The notes under the pieces: model-generated
Seen by the model: only the letters and a program-made list of their open reading frames with translations
Databases searched by the model: none
Told to the model about the DNA's origin: nothing
Source: Atherinomorus stipes
Lineage: Eukaryota > Chordata > Actinopteri > Atheriniformes > Atherinidae
Length of the DNA: 64,000 nucleotides
Assembly: GCA_023101725.1 (NCBI GenBank)
Contig: JALJCO010013366.1
Coordinates: 1-64,000, forward strand
Direction of reading: 5' to 3'
Position numbers and translations under genes: made by a program
Shown: piece by piece, positions 26,479 to 37,330 of the stretch
How the letters are laid out: the number at the start of each line of letters is the position of its first letter
Numbering within the stretch: the first letter of the stretch is position 1

Positions 26479-29400
26479 CTAGAACTGCAAGCAGTTATCA
26501 CGGGTTCCAAGCCCATCCACGCACCGCCTTCTCTGGCCCCGCCTTCCCTGGTCCCGCCTCACCTTGTCCCGTCTCCCTTCAATCAACATAGAATGTCATT
26601 TATTGCCCTTTATGAACATAGGTGATCTCGTGATCTGCATGATAACCTGTTCAGGTCTTCAGTTATGTTATAGGCAGTAGCCTACTTGAGTTTTTTCAGT
26701 ACTACCTCTTTACTGTTAATTTCTTTAAATATAACCAATGCTCATATAACTGTTTCATGATCAAGTGGTTAAAAAGCAGCATGTGGTCTCGCTGTGAAGC
26801 AGGAGCTTAATTTCTGCAAATGCAATATCTGCATGACAAAAGCTGAAACTGGAGATTTTCAACTTTATATTCTGATCTTAAAAATTTCAACTGGATGGGG
26901 TAGCTGGTGTCTAAAATAAGTGTAAGAGGGTTCGAAGTAGCATATGGTCTCCCCTGTGAAACAGTTGCTTAATTTCCCCAATTGCAATATCTGCATGAGA
27001 AAAGCTTAAACTGGGATTTTCAACTTGTACTAATCTGATCTGAAAATTTTTAACTGGATGGGGTAGCTGGTGTCTAAAATAAGAAGTGTTAGGGGATTAA
27101 AAGAAGCATATGGTCTCCCCTGTGAAACAGTAGCTTAATTTCCCCAATTGCAATATCTGCATGAGAAAAGCTTAAACTGGGATTTTCAACTTGTATTAAT
27201 CTGATCTTAAAAATTCCCATTGGATGGGGTAGCTAGTGTCTAAAATAAAAGTGTAAGGGGTTTAGAAGCAGCATATGGTCTCCCCTGTGAAACCTTTGCT
27301 TAATTTCCCCATTTGCAATATCTGCACGAGAAAAGCTTTAACTGGGATTTTCAACTTGCACTCATCTGATCTTAAAAATTTCAACTGGATGGGGTAGCTG
27401 GTGTCTAAAATAAGAAGTTAACGGGGATTTGAAGCAGCATATGGTCTCCCTTGTGAAACAGTAGCTTAATTTCCCCAATTGGAATATCTGCACGAGAAAA
27501 GCTTTAACTGGGATTTTCAACTTGCACTCATCTGATCTTAAAAATTTCAACTGGATGGGGTAGCTAGTGTCTAAAATAAGAAGTGAAAGTGGTTTGGAAG
27601 CAGCTTAGGGTGTCTCCTGCAAAGCAGCAACTTTATTTCCCCGATCACAATATCTTGCCGAGAAGAGCTGAAAACTAAGATTTTAAAAGCAGAAGCTGTT
27701 AAATGAAATATATTTTGCATAAGGCATGAAGTTCTGGTAGGTTACTGGCATTTCAGACAAATACCAGTTCCATCATGGATGGCTAGTATTGATCAGATCT
27801 TTGTTTGAAAATGTTCACTGTTAATAAATGATTTAGCTTAAGAGTTCTCTTGTGGCTTTTTAGTCAAATCATTTGGCTCAGGGATGATCACAAATTGGTT
27901 CCCATTTTCAGCCCAAATTACTCAAAAAGAACTGATTGAGTTGAAATCATTTGTTCTCCTCTAGTTTAAAAATCCCATCTTCCCCTGCTTCATGTGGTCA
28001 TATTGTTTTCCCCAATTAAGACTCATCAGGCAATGAAAATAAGTGAATATGTTACCTAAGATTCTTAAGTTCAAGGTAGATTAATAAGAATGTCTAATGA
28101 GTTCTTTCATCTGCTGTGAAACTTTTTTACAACTCAACTACCGGGTATAGGATGACTTTTTTTGTAGGATTGATCGTGACTGATTTTTCAGGATTACCTA
28201 AATACATGCAGGATTGTGGCCCTCAAAGACCGGAGGTGGACACCAACAATGTAGACCAACAATCACAGAAATCTTTTAGGCACCTTTCCAGATCCTGTTT
28301 CCAACATTCACTACAAGCATCAATACAAGCAGACTTCTGTGTTAACAGTCATTCCTTAATGTTTTTCAGACAAACACACATCTGTGAAGATATGCTTGGT
28401 CCAGCAGGAATGACAAATCACTCCAGATCCTCTGTCCTTTGCTCTCACCAGCAACATAATTACAACAGGTCTTCTGTGTTAATAGTGGTTACTAAACTTA
28501 TTTAGCCAGTCATCCATTTGTGAAGATTTGTTCGGTAGAGCAGGACTGAGGAAATACTTCATGCAGTGAAATGATCAATGTAGGCTAATAACCATGTAAA
28601 ATGAAGACAAACACACTGCAAATGTAGGTGTGAACTTCAGACATGTGTTTTTAAAGAAGTAGCATTTGAAAAGCTGAAATGACTTGATTTGCATCCAGGT
28701 ACACACAATGACAACCTGATTCAGTCAGAATCTTTAGGGAATCTTTACCAAAATGCTTGGGATTCATAAGGACTATCTTGAGGTTCACTGAAGAAGGTTT
28801 GGCGTTTACATAAAACATGTCCACTTTGTCCAATCTTAACCGTCCTCTAAGAATCAGCTCAGAGTGATGCTATGAACATACCTAGCGAGTTTGAGGCATA
28901 TCTGATAAACCATGTACGTGATATAAAGTAAATCCGAGTTATAGCGCCCCCTAGAATTTTCAAATTTTTTTTTCCTTTGGCCCATGAGTAGAAAATCAAG
29001 TTCCCCTATTGGTGTATGAGTTTCATATAATTATCTGTTGTCGTTTTTGAATAGTGGCCTTTTAAGTATTTAGCTAGTTTTTGCATAATGTTAGTTCGCA
29101 TATAACTTTGTAACTAAAAGTAAGTTTCAAAAATCGCTTGCATACGTTTTTTTCTCTCTGTCTATAGAAACTGTGGTAGGATTTTCAGCCTGATTGGGTA
29201 AAATCCCACGGACAAGTTCACGAAGATAGGTTTTGTATATTTTGCATTGTAGTGAAAAAAAAATTATAGGCGGAAATGGGCGTGGCCTATGTCATAAAAT
29301 CTGGGAGGGTCCAAGGAATCTGGGGATATAAGGCACTTTAAGATGCGCCAAGCCGTTTGCGAGCTAGAGGCCAAAACGTAAAAGACATTGGTATAGCGCC

Positions 29401-30320
29401 ACCTAGTGTCTGACAAGTGTCATTTTTTTTGTGGTCCACACAAAAAAAGTTTTCTACAAGCCCTGTTAGTGGCTTTATTATTGCACATTTGGTTTAGCCT
29501 CCCTGGCCATTTTTGTTAGGTCGGGGGGAAGAAAATCAGCGGTCCTGGGCCCCTGCGTGAGTTGAGCACCTGGGATTAGAAAATCGCTAATAAAACACGC
29601 CCACTTCATCCAATTGTAACCATATTCTAGGAATTTACTCACAGAGGGTCTATCTACATACCCTGGGAGTGGTGTCAAGATTGGATCAGCGGTTTTCCCA
29701 ATATAAAAAATTCAGGATTATAGCGCCCCCTAGATTCTGAAAATTTTTTTCTTTCGGTACGCTAGTAGAAAATCAAGTTCCGCACTTGGGTTTTGAAGCT
29801 GATGCAATTATCTGTTGTCGTTTCCGAGATATGGCCTTTTAAGTTTTTAGCTAGTTTTTCAAAAATGTTTGTTTGTGCATAACTTTGTAACAGAACAACA
29901 TTTCAAAAAAGTGCTTCCTTACGTTTTTTTCTCTTGGTCTCTAGTTTATGTGACACAATTTTCAGCCTGATTGGGCAAAATCCTGAGGACTAGTTTACAA
30001 AAATAGGTTTTGCAAATATCGCCCCCTAGCGAAAAAAATTTTATAGGCGCAAATGGGCGTGGCCTATATCAGGAGATGCAGGAGGGTCCAAGGAATCTGG
30101 GGATCCAAGTCCCATAAATTTATTCCAAGCGGTGTTCGAGCTAGAGGCCAAAACGTTTGACCCCCTGGTATAGCGCCACCTAGTGTCTGACATGTGTAAT
30201 TTTTCTGCTCTGACCACCTCGGAACTATATGTACAAGCCTATATATGTGGCTATATTACATCGTGTGCAGTTTTGCCTCCCCACATGCTTTTACGGCGGC
30301 GGAATAATAATAATAATAAA
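26479..30320 (+). repeat. Array unit 8 (type B, 3842 bp)
   Basis: The third full B unit, closer to unit 7 than to unit 1: both share the CCCGTCTCCC end of the VNTR and the same subrepeat indels. It is the last well-preserved unit. The next junction at 30321 leads into diverged sequence. Confidence 0.9.
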
Positions 30321-30894
30321 CTAGAACTGCAAGCAGTTATCCCGGGTTCCAAGCCCACCCACGCACCGCCTCCTCTGGCCACGCCTCCTCTGGCCACGCC
30401 TCCTCTGGCCCCACCTCCCTTCTTCAACATAAACTTAGATCAATAGCGCTCTTGGAAAAATAGGTGATTTCTTTGGTCTGCACGAATAAACCTGTTCTCC
30501 TCAATTACACGATATGATGAAGTTTGTGTGTAGGGGTGACGGTGACTCAGTTTTCAGGAAAATGTCTAATACCTGCAGCATTGGGGGTCTTGGGGACCAG
30601 AGTCGGACACTTCTGATCTCATAAAATGAAAAATACTTTATTTATCCTAAGATGGAAATTCAATTCAATGTAGACCAACAGTCAAAGAAAACTACCAGCT
30701 GCCAGTCCAGATCCTCAATTAGTCTCCTCATTTTATCCATTAAATATTTGTTAAAGGATGATGGCAAGTCTGGTATTAATAGAGTAATCTGTTATGAAAA
30801 TACATATGTTAATCTAGCCTCAATACAACAGGAATCCTGTGTTGAGGAAGAGTTCTTAAACTTATTAAGTTAGTCACCTATCTGTGAAAATATA

Positions 30895-32497
30895 CAGCTG
30901 TGTGAAAAAGATTTTGCCCCCTTCCTAATTTCTTACTTTTTTGCATGTTAGTCACACGTAAATGTTTCAGATCATCAAACAAATTTAAATGTGAGACAAA
31001 GATAACACAAGTAAACAGAAAACGCAGTTTTTAAATGAAGATTTTTTTTTAAGGGGGGGGGGGGGGGGGGGTCCAAACTTGAATGGCCCTGCGTGAAAGA
31101 GTGATTAGCTGTGATTACAACTGTAATCATAATGTTGTTGATAAATGGTAATGACTCTTATACAGCGCAGTGGAGGAATTTTGTTCCACTCATCTTTGCA
31201 GAATTGTTGTAATTCAGCCACATTGGAGGGTTTTCCAGCATGAACCCCCTTTTTGAGGTCATTCCACTGCATCTCAATTGGATTCAGGTCAGGACTTTTA
31301 CTAGACCACTCCAAAGTCTTCATTTTGTTGTTCTTAAGCCATTCAGAGGTGGACTTGCTGGTGTGTTTTGGATCATTGTTCTGCTGCAGATTCCAAGTGT
31401 GCTTCAGCTTGAGGTCACCAACAGATGGCCAAACATTCTCCTTCAGGATTTTTTGGTAGACGGCAGAATTCATGGTTCCATTTACCACAGCAAGTCTTCC
31501 AGGTCCTGAAGCAGCAAAACAGCCCCAGACCATCACACTACCACCACCACATTTTAGTGTTGCTATGATGTTCCTTTTCTGAAAGGCCGTGTTCATTTTA
31601 CGCCAGATGTAATGGGACCTCCACCTTCCAGAAAGTTCAACTTTTTTCTCATCAGTCCACGGAGTATTTTCCCAGAAGTCTTGGGGATCATCAAGATGCT
31701 TTCTGGCTAAACTGAGACGAGCCTTTATGTTCTTTTTGCTCAGCAGTGGTTTTACTCTTGGAACTCTGCCATGCAGGCCATTTTGTCCCCCAGTCTTTTT
31801 CTGATGGTGGAGTCATGAACACTGACCTTAATTGAGGCAAGTGAGGCCTGCAGTTCTTGGATGTTGTTCTGGGGTCTTTTGTGACCTTTTGGATGAGTTG
31901 TCTCTGTGCTCTTGGGGTAATTTTGGTCAGCTGGCCACTCCTGGAAAGGTTCACCACTGTTCCATGTTTTCACCATTTGTGGATAATGGTTCTCACTGTG
32001 GTTCTCTGGAGTCGTAAACCTTTAGAAATGGCTTTGGAACCTTTTCCAGACTGATAGATCTCAATTACTTTGTTTCTCATTTTTTACTGATTTATTTATT
32101 TTTTTTTTTTATCACAACATGATGTCTAGCTTTTGAGGATCTTTTTGGTCTACTTAACTTCATCAGGCAGGTCTTATTTAAGTGATTTCTTGATTGAGAA
32201 CAGGTGTGGCAGTAATACAGCCTTGATGTGGCTAGAAAAATTTAAATCAGCTTTCCAAAGATGTGATAAACCACAGTTAATTTATGTTTTAACAGGAAGG
32301 GCAAACACACAGGACCATGGAGGTTTGGATTCCCCCCCTCACGAATACAAATCTTCATTCAAAAACTGCATTTTCTGTTAACTTCTGTTATCTTTGACCC
32401 ACATTAAAATTTGTTTGTAATCCGAAACATTTAACTGTGATTAATATGCAAAAAGGTATGAAGTTAGGTAGGGGGCAAAAACGTTTTCACACAGCTG
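30895..32497 (-). mobile_element. Tc1/mariner-like transposon, about 1.6 kb, degenerate
   Basis: Terminal inverted repeats read CAGCTGTGTGAAAAAGATTT at the left and, as reverse complement, CAGCTGTGTGAAAACGTTTT at the right. Both continue into TTTGCCCCC and both are flanked by TA, the target of this superfamily. The host sequence on the two sides joins into a recognisable array spacer (TCTGTGAAAATA with TTGGTACAGCAGGACTGA). The element contains a run of 19 G at 31053-31071 and a broken transposase frame on the minus strand. Confidence 0.9.
31105..31976 (-). pseudogene. Tc1-like transposase, frameshifted remnant
   Basis: The C-terminal half is an open frame at 31105-31596 that stays open upstream to about 31690. 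It shows classic Tc1 DDE signs: D in WTDEKKVELSG (codon at 31651-31653), VMVWGCFAASGPG, the second D in NDPKHTS, and the E in SPDLNPIE. The N-terminal part is spread over two other frames (31691-31957 and 31752-31976), with DSTIRKRLGDK marking the helix-turn-helix end. At least one frameshift therefore separates the DNA-binding part from the catalytic part. The catalytic triad is readable, but the protein cannot be made in one frame. Alternative: a sequencing indel, though several frame changes make decay more likely. Confidence 0.85.
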
Positions 32498-33880
32498 TAT
32501 TTGGTACAGCAGGACTGATCACATACTTCATTGTGAAATTATCAATTTCACAACCATTTAAAAATAAAGACAAACAATCTCCATATGTAGCTATGAACTT
32601 CAGACATGAATATCTAAACAGCCAGCATGTTACATTTACATCCAGATACACACCCCGAAGACCTGATTCATTAAGGTTTCATCATCATTCTTAACTGATA
32701 AAATGTTTTTCCTTGGTGATGATTTGAGATTATTTGACCAGGTGGATCAGGAAAAGTGTGGACTGGATGGACAGAGTAGCATAGCCAAGCATTGTTAGTG
32801 TTGCAATACCCTTGTGTCTGGGGGGAATAATCTTTTAGGGATATAAAACACACATTTTAACCTAGTTTTTTATATAGTTACAATCTGCACCCTCCAGAGG
32901 GAGATGGACATCAACAGATATATTCCAAATTCCTCTAAGACTCATTAAATCTTGCATGATTGTGCATCATTTAATAAAGGGTTTTTTGGGGCATTGGACT
33001 ATATGGATATATTCTAAGTTAGATGCTCCCTGTTTGTTATGATTTGATATCATTGTGCAGAATTATCAATAATATTTTTACATTACTGTTTGTATTTGTA
33101 CTGTTTCTAGGTAAGGTTTGCTGTGCATGAAAAGTAGCTGTGTTCAGTCAGCATGGACCACAAAGTCTGTTGTTTTATGGTTGTTTTATCTAAATTGTCA
33201 AATAGTAATATAGCTTTACTTTAACATGTGATTTCTGCACATATTACTAATGATGTACTGCATGTGAAGACAGCCTTGTGATTTTATATCCATGTAATAT
33301 TGATTCATTGTTGCATTTAGGCAGCTGAAAGCAGGTGATGTAGTTATATTCTGACACCACTAGATAGATCCAAAGACCGCCAAATCTGCCACCCAGCTAC
33401 CTGGAAATATGGGGGTGTAGTTATAGTCTGCACCCACTAGATGGAGCCAGAGACCGCCAAATCTGACATTCAAACTGAAACCAGGCTGTTTAGATGGCCT
33501 TAGATTAATTCAATCATATTTCCTAAGTTGTTTCTCCAAAAATCTAGAAAATATTTGGGTACAACCATAAAAATGTATTTTATAATGTGAAGGATTTTAG
33601 ACTGTCTCTGAAAAATATTTAAGAAATTAAAAATCATTTTAGGAATTGAATATTCATAAAAAATAAAAATTTGAGTGAAAAATTATAAAAATATTCAAAG
33701 ATGTTCAGGATAATGTTGTCAGTGCGTTGATTTTTTCTAGTGTGTGTAAGATTAATATTTGCAGAATTAAAAATGTTTTGATTTTTATTGCATTAAATAA
33801 GTATATCCAAAATATTTCTAAAAAATGACCATTCACAGAATATTCACCATACTAACTGCCATGTATTGAGGATGACCTAA
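32498..33880. other. Non-coding stretch with a 76-bp direct duplication
   Basis: The first 200 bases continue the array spacer. The rest shows no supported gene. A direct repeat lies at about 33338-33390 and 33414-33460 (GTAGTTATA, CTGACACC or CTGCACCC, ACTAGAT, AGACCGCCAAATCTG). A weaker relative, CTGCACCCTCCAGAGGGAGA, lies at 32886. 33,520-33,860 is A/T-rich. Confidence 0.5.
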
Positions 33881-34104
33881 GGAGTCACTGTTGAGGGTTT
33901 GGTATTAATAGAGTAATCCGTTTTGAAAATACAAATGTAAATCTAATTTGCATATTTTTTTAAAAAGATGGCATGTGATATCAAATTTTAAACAGGGGTG
34001 CAATAGCAAAAATGATGGGCATGGTTGAGAGAATATCTCCATCAAATTTCAGCTCTTTAGGACAAACGGCTGATTTTTAACAAATATTTGAAAAATCACA
34101 TTTT

Positions 34105-34846
34105 TTGACATTTATTGCTCATAGGCCACGCCCACTTTGTCCAATCATTACCATCTTCTAGAATTCTGCTCAGAATGTGTTTGTACACACAGCCAGTGCA
34201 GGGCGTTGATATCCAATAAGCCGTTTTTGTAGTATAAAGTTTTCATGGTTATAGCGCCCCCTAGATTCTGAAATTTTTTTCCTTCTATGTATCAGTAGAG
34301 AATCACGTTCTCCACTAGGTTTCCGTATATTATGCAATTATCTGTTGTCGTTTGCAAGATATGGCTTTATAAGTATTTAGCTAGTTTTTTAAAAATGTTT
34401 AATTGCGCATAACTCCATAATGGAGCGACAATTCAAAAATCGCTTCATCACGTTTTGTTCGCTTGGTCTATAGAGTGTGTGGTCCGATTTTCAGCCCTAT
34501 CAGGTGAAAACTGTAGGACGAGTTCACAAAAATAGGTTTTGCATCTATCGCCCCCTAGCGAAAAATTTTTATAGGCGGAAATGGGCGTGGCCTATGTCAG
34601 GAGATGCAGGAGGATCCAAGGAATCTGGGGATCCAAGTCCCATAAATTTATTCCAAGCCGTTCTCAAGCTGGAGCCTAAAAGGTTCAACCCCCTGGTTTA
34701 GCGCCCCCTAGTGTCCGAGATATGTCATTTCGCTTAAATCTCTACATGAACCACTTTTGTACCAGCCTATATATGTGGTTGTATTAATGCATGTGCAGTT
34801 TAGGCTCCCCAGATACTTTTCACCGGGAAGAATAATAATAATAAGA
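34105..34846 (+). repeat. Single diverged copy of the array monomer
   Basis: One monomer rather than the usual dimer. It has the CGCCCACTTTGTCCAATC opening, AGCGCCCCCTAGATTCTG at 34,254, CGCCCCCTAGCG at 34,549, GGCGGAAATGGGCGTGGCCT at 34,574 and AGCGCCCCCTAGTGTC at 34,700. It closes with the TATATATGTGGTTGTATTA phrase and an AAT tract. A 14-base perfect inverted repeat, ATAGGCCACGCCCA at 34121-34134 and its complement at 34582-34595, bounds its core. Confidence 0.75.
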
Positions 34847-34863
34847 ATAAAAATCCGTACAAA

Positions 34864-35364
34864 AACAATAGGGTTCCAGCACCGCTGGAGTGCTGGAACC
34901 GCGTTGCATGCAACGCGGTTCTGCGCTGCTCCGCGGGGCTTGGAACCCTAAATAAAAAACGAAGCAAAAACAATAGGGTTCCAGCACGCTGGAGTGCTGG
35001 GAACCGCGTTGCACTTGCAACGCGGGCCCTGCGCTGCTCCGCGGGCTTGGAACCCTAAAAACGAAGCAAAAACAATAGGTTTCCAGCACGCTGGAGTGCT
35101 GGAACCGCGTTGCTCTGCAACACGGTTCTGCGCTGCTCCGCGGGCTTGGAACCCTAAAAACGAACGAAAAACAATAGGTTTCCAGCACGCTGGAGTGCTG
35201 GAACCGCGTTGCTCTGCAACACGGTTCTGCGCTGCTCCGCGGGCTTGGAACCCTAATAAAAAACGAAGCAAATACAATAGGGTTCCAGCACCGCTGGAGT
35301 GCTGGGAACCGCGTTGCAAGTGCAACGCGGGCCCTGCGCTGCTCCGCGGGCTTGGAACCCTAAT
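34864..35364. repeat. GC-rich palindromic minisatellite, five units of about 100 bp
   Basis: Units begin with ACAATAGG at about 34864, 34969, 35071, 35170 and 35272. Each is a nest of inverted repeats: an outer pair AGGGTTCCA with TGGAACCCT, an inner pair CCAGCAC with GTGCTGG, and a central palindrome. In unit 1 the centre is the perfect 20-base CCGCGTTGCATGCAACGCGG. Units are separated by A/T-rich AAACGAAGCAAA linkers. Open frames run on both strands, as expected from period and base composition, and are not genes. The block follows directly on the AAT tract of the last monomer. Confidence 0.85.
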
Positions 35365-35762
35365 AAAACCCCATCCCTCCAACCCTCGCATATGGGCCCA
35401 GGCACACATACACGTACACACGTCTGGTTTCCTATCCCCGTGGGGTACATCCATTGACATAATGCACATGCACGTACACACACACACACGCAGCATAAAA
35501 AGTCATGTAACATGGCAGAGCACTGAGACTCCGGGTTAGCAAAAAACCTATAAGAGGCTATCCACGCTGAGAGGCGCCACAGGGAGCGCTGAGATCACCC
35601 TGACCCAGATAGACCAGGGTCAGCTCCGCATATGGTGCAGAGCCCCCCGGTCCTCCAGGCCCAAGGGATCCCCAAGACAGCACTCCTGTGGGCAGACCAG
35701 ACACAACTCCCAGCATAGAAGGTCACACAGCCGAATGACATGCTGTTTAAAATCCAGGCAGG
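35365..35762. other. Intergenic; CA-rich tract and a short GC-rich block
   Basis: No gene is supported. There is a CACACACACACACG run at about 35477-35490. A GC-rich block at 35,560-35,720 contains a small hairpin (CTGACCC with GGGTCAG). The last 50 bases, read on the minus strand, give DFKQHVIRL, which resembles LINE endonuclease sequence and may be the continuation of the fragment at 36,495. Confidence 0.4.
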
Positions 35763-36494
35763 TTAAAGCAGAACTCAGAAACTTCAGCTCGGGGCTCCCC
35801 CTAGTGGCGTCTTTTCACTGTTGTAAAGTTCGTACACCCCCTACACCCCCACAGCACAAAGATGTCTTCTCTACCGATCTTTCCTCTATTTTGATCCCTG
35901 AATATATTTCTAAGCTTTTACTAGCTTGTTGATGCTACTTTGCTACGTTGGTAGCAGCAGCTCGTCTCCCTCTGCTCAAACAGAGTCCTGTGTCTCCTGC
36001 AGCGGGATGTTTTACCCGCAGTAAATATGCCGTGGATTATATTTTTCTCTGGTGTTGGTGGGTTGCAAGTAAGAATACTAACTTTTATTTACTTTTTGAG
36101 GACATGACAAGTGATTATTGAGTCTATTCAGGTGTTAGGCTCGGTGCTTCACCTGGCGCCCAGGCAGATGTTCATTCACAAAGAGTTGGTTTTAGAGCCA
36201 GGAGCCGGTGTTTAGGTGGTGGGAAGCTAAAGAATTGGATTTTAGTCTGGTTCTGGCACAAATCAGCACTGGAAGCAGCTCCGTGGATAGGGGACCTGAG
36301 TGCCGTATAGCGATTTCTGTTGTCACAAGATCTGTGTCGGGTCTGCTCAGGCAGACTTGCAAGTGCCGCTTACAGGGCAGAGACACCGGGAGGAGGCTAG
36401 GAAACATCGAATCGCTCCATAAACACTTTGTTTAGCCCCACAGGGATTCTGAAAGCATTTATCGAGGTGAAAAAGTTTCTGAGTTCTGCTTTAA
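35763..36494. mobile_element. Non-autonomous inverted-repeat element, 732 bp
   Basis: The two ends are perfect 22-base inverted repeats beginning TTAAAGCAGAACTCAGAAAC (35763-35784 and 36473-36494). The interior has no convincing coding frame and contains AGCTCGGGGCTCCCCCTAGTGGC. Both ends start with TTAA, which would fit a TTAA-targeting superfamily such as piggyBac, but no other target-site sign is clear. LINE-like coding reads on both sides, so it appears to have jumped into an older LINE. Confidence 0.65.
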
Positions 36495-37330
36495 GAGGTT
36501 TAAAAACTCTCTGGATATTGAATCGGAAATATTGCGAATAAAAATCACCAGTTATTAAAATTTTATTGTAAGTGGAGTGAATGATTGATAAAAGTTCTGA
36601 AATTTCACTCATAAAAGAGATGGAATAACGTGGTGATCTGTAGACCGTGACACAGAGTTGGTGGACTGCTAAAACAAAGGCATGGTATTCAAATGGGGAG
36701 TAACTGTTAAAAGAAACCTTGTGTGGTTTTAATGTTTTCATCATGATGGAAGCAGTTCCCCCACCTTTCCCCCTCACCCCTAGTTGAAAATAAAAGATTA
36801 AAATTAGGTGGGCAGGCCTCGGTGAGGACAACTGGTGCATCAGTGCCAAGCTATGTTTCTGTCAATGATAAAACATCAAGCTTCTTTTCTAAAATCAGGT
36901 CGTGTACAATAAATGACTTTTTTAAAAGAGAGTGCAGGTTCAGCACGGCTAGATTAGTGTCCGCACCGAACATGCGCTTGTCGCCGCTTGGAGGGGTCTG
37001 TGGCCCGGAGCAGACCTGCAAGACCACCCCGAACCGCAGACCCGCCAAGGCTGGTCTACTGTACTGTACGTGGATGGGGGTGACGAGTGGTAATGACAGG
37101 GATGGGATTGTAAACTGTGTAATTGTTAGTGTTGGGACTGGTGGGTCTTAGTCCAGCATACTGTAGGTAGTAGGCCTGTTGTTGGAAGTGGAACAAGGAT
37201 GATAATGACTCGGACCAGGTGGACGTCAAATACTGAAGAACCGGGTTGATGAGTGAGACAGAAGGGTTGGTTGTGGCAGTGAGTGACGTTAATCTGTAGG
37301 AGATATTGTCGGAAAGTTGGCGGCTATCGG
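36495..37330 (-). pseudogene. L2/CR1-like LINE fragment, endonuclease N-terminal part
   Basis: Minus-strand frames give a 5' open-frame region. Then comes NLHSLLKKSFIVHDL with DVLSLTET (36851-37048), then, in another frame, KTLKPHKVSFNSYSPFEYH, LCVTVYRSPRYS and ILITGDF (about 36,520-36,800). These are the usual landmarks of the apurinic endonuclease domain of L2-type non-LTR retrotransposons. Reverse transcriptase is missing. The frame changes at about 36,850, and the fragment ends at the 732-bp element. Clade assignment is by memory of motifs and is tentative. Confidence 0.65.

Larger units (their letters stand above)
1..30320 (+). repeat. Macrosatellite array, 3.24-3.86 kb units, order A-B-A'-A-A-A-A'-B-B
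   Basis: The same landmark, an (AAT)n tract followed by CTAGAACTGCAAGCAGTTAT, recurs at 1956, 5791, 9385, 12644, 15880, 19131, 22620, 26479 and 30321. The spacings are 3835, 3594, 3259, 3236, 3251, 3489, 3859 and 3842 bases. Type A units carry a spacer beginning CTGCAAGATGGGTTTGTGG (at 1, 7441, 10701, 13933, 17185, 20674). Type B units carry a different, longer spacer (around 3130-4300, 23830-24990, 27670-28840). Copies of one type are nearly identical by eye, so the array is young or homogenised. Open frames inside it recur only because the DNA recurs, and none resembles a known protein. The array runs off the left edge of the window. What the unit should be called in repeat databases I do not know. 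Confidence 0.93.
30321..34845 (+). repeat. Diverged, interrupted array unit at the right edge
   Basis: After the ninth junction the sequence matches A spacer words only loosely: AAAATGTCTAATACCTGCAG at 30,560, GACTGATCACATACTTCA at about 32,512, and GAGAATATCTCCATCA with GGACAAACGGCTGATTTTTAA near 34,030-34,080. It ends in one monomer and an AAT tract at 34,833-34,846. It holds a Tc1-like insertion and about 1.2 kb of foreign sequence. It reads as an older, unhomogenised founder or border unit. Confidence 0.7.

Noticed and set aside
31053..31071. Run of 19 G as a possible quadruplex or regulatory site
   Set aside because: It lies inside the decayed Tc1-like element at a place where such elements often have a short G run. 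Simple expansion explains it.
34864..35364. CRISPR-like regular repeat
   Set aside because: Units are contiguous with no unique spacers, and the context is a vertebrate genome.
34948..35539. Open frames of over 180 codons on both strands of the GC-rich minisatellite
   Set aside because: Frames open on opposite strands over the same tandem palindromic repeat are expected from composition. The products are repetitive and resemble nothing known.
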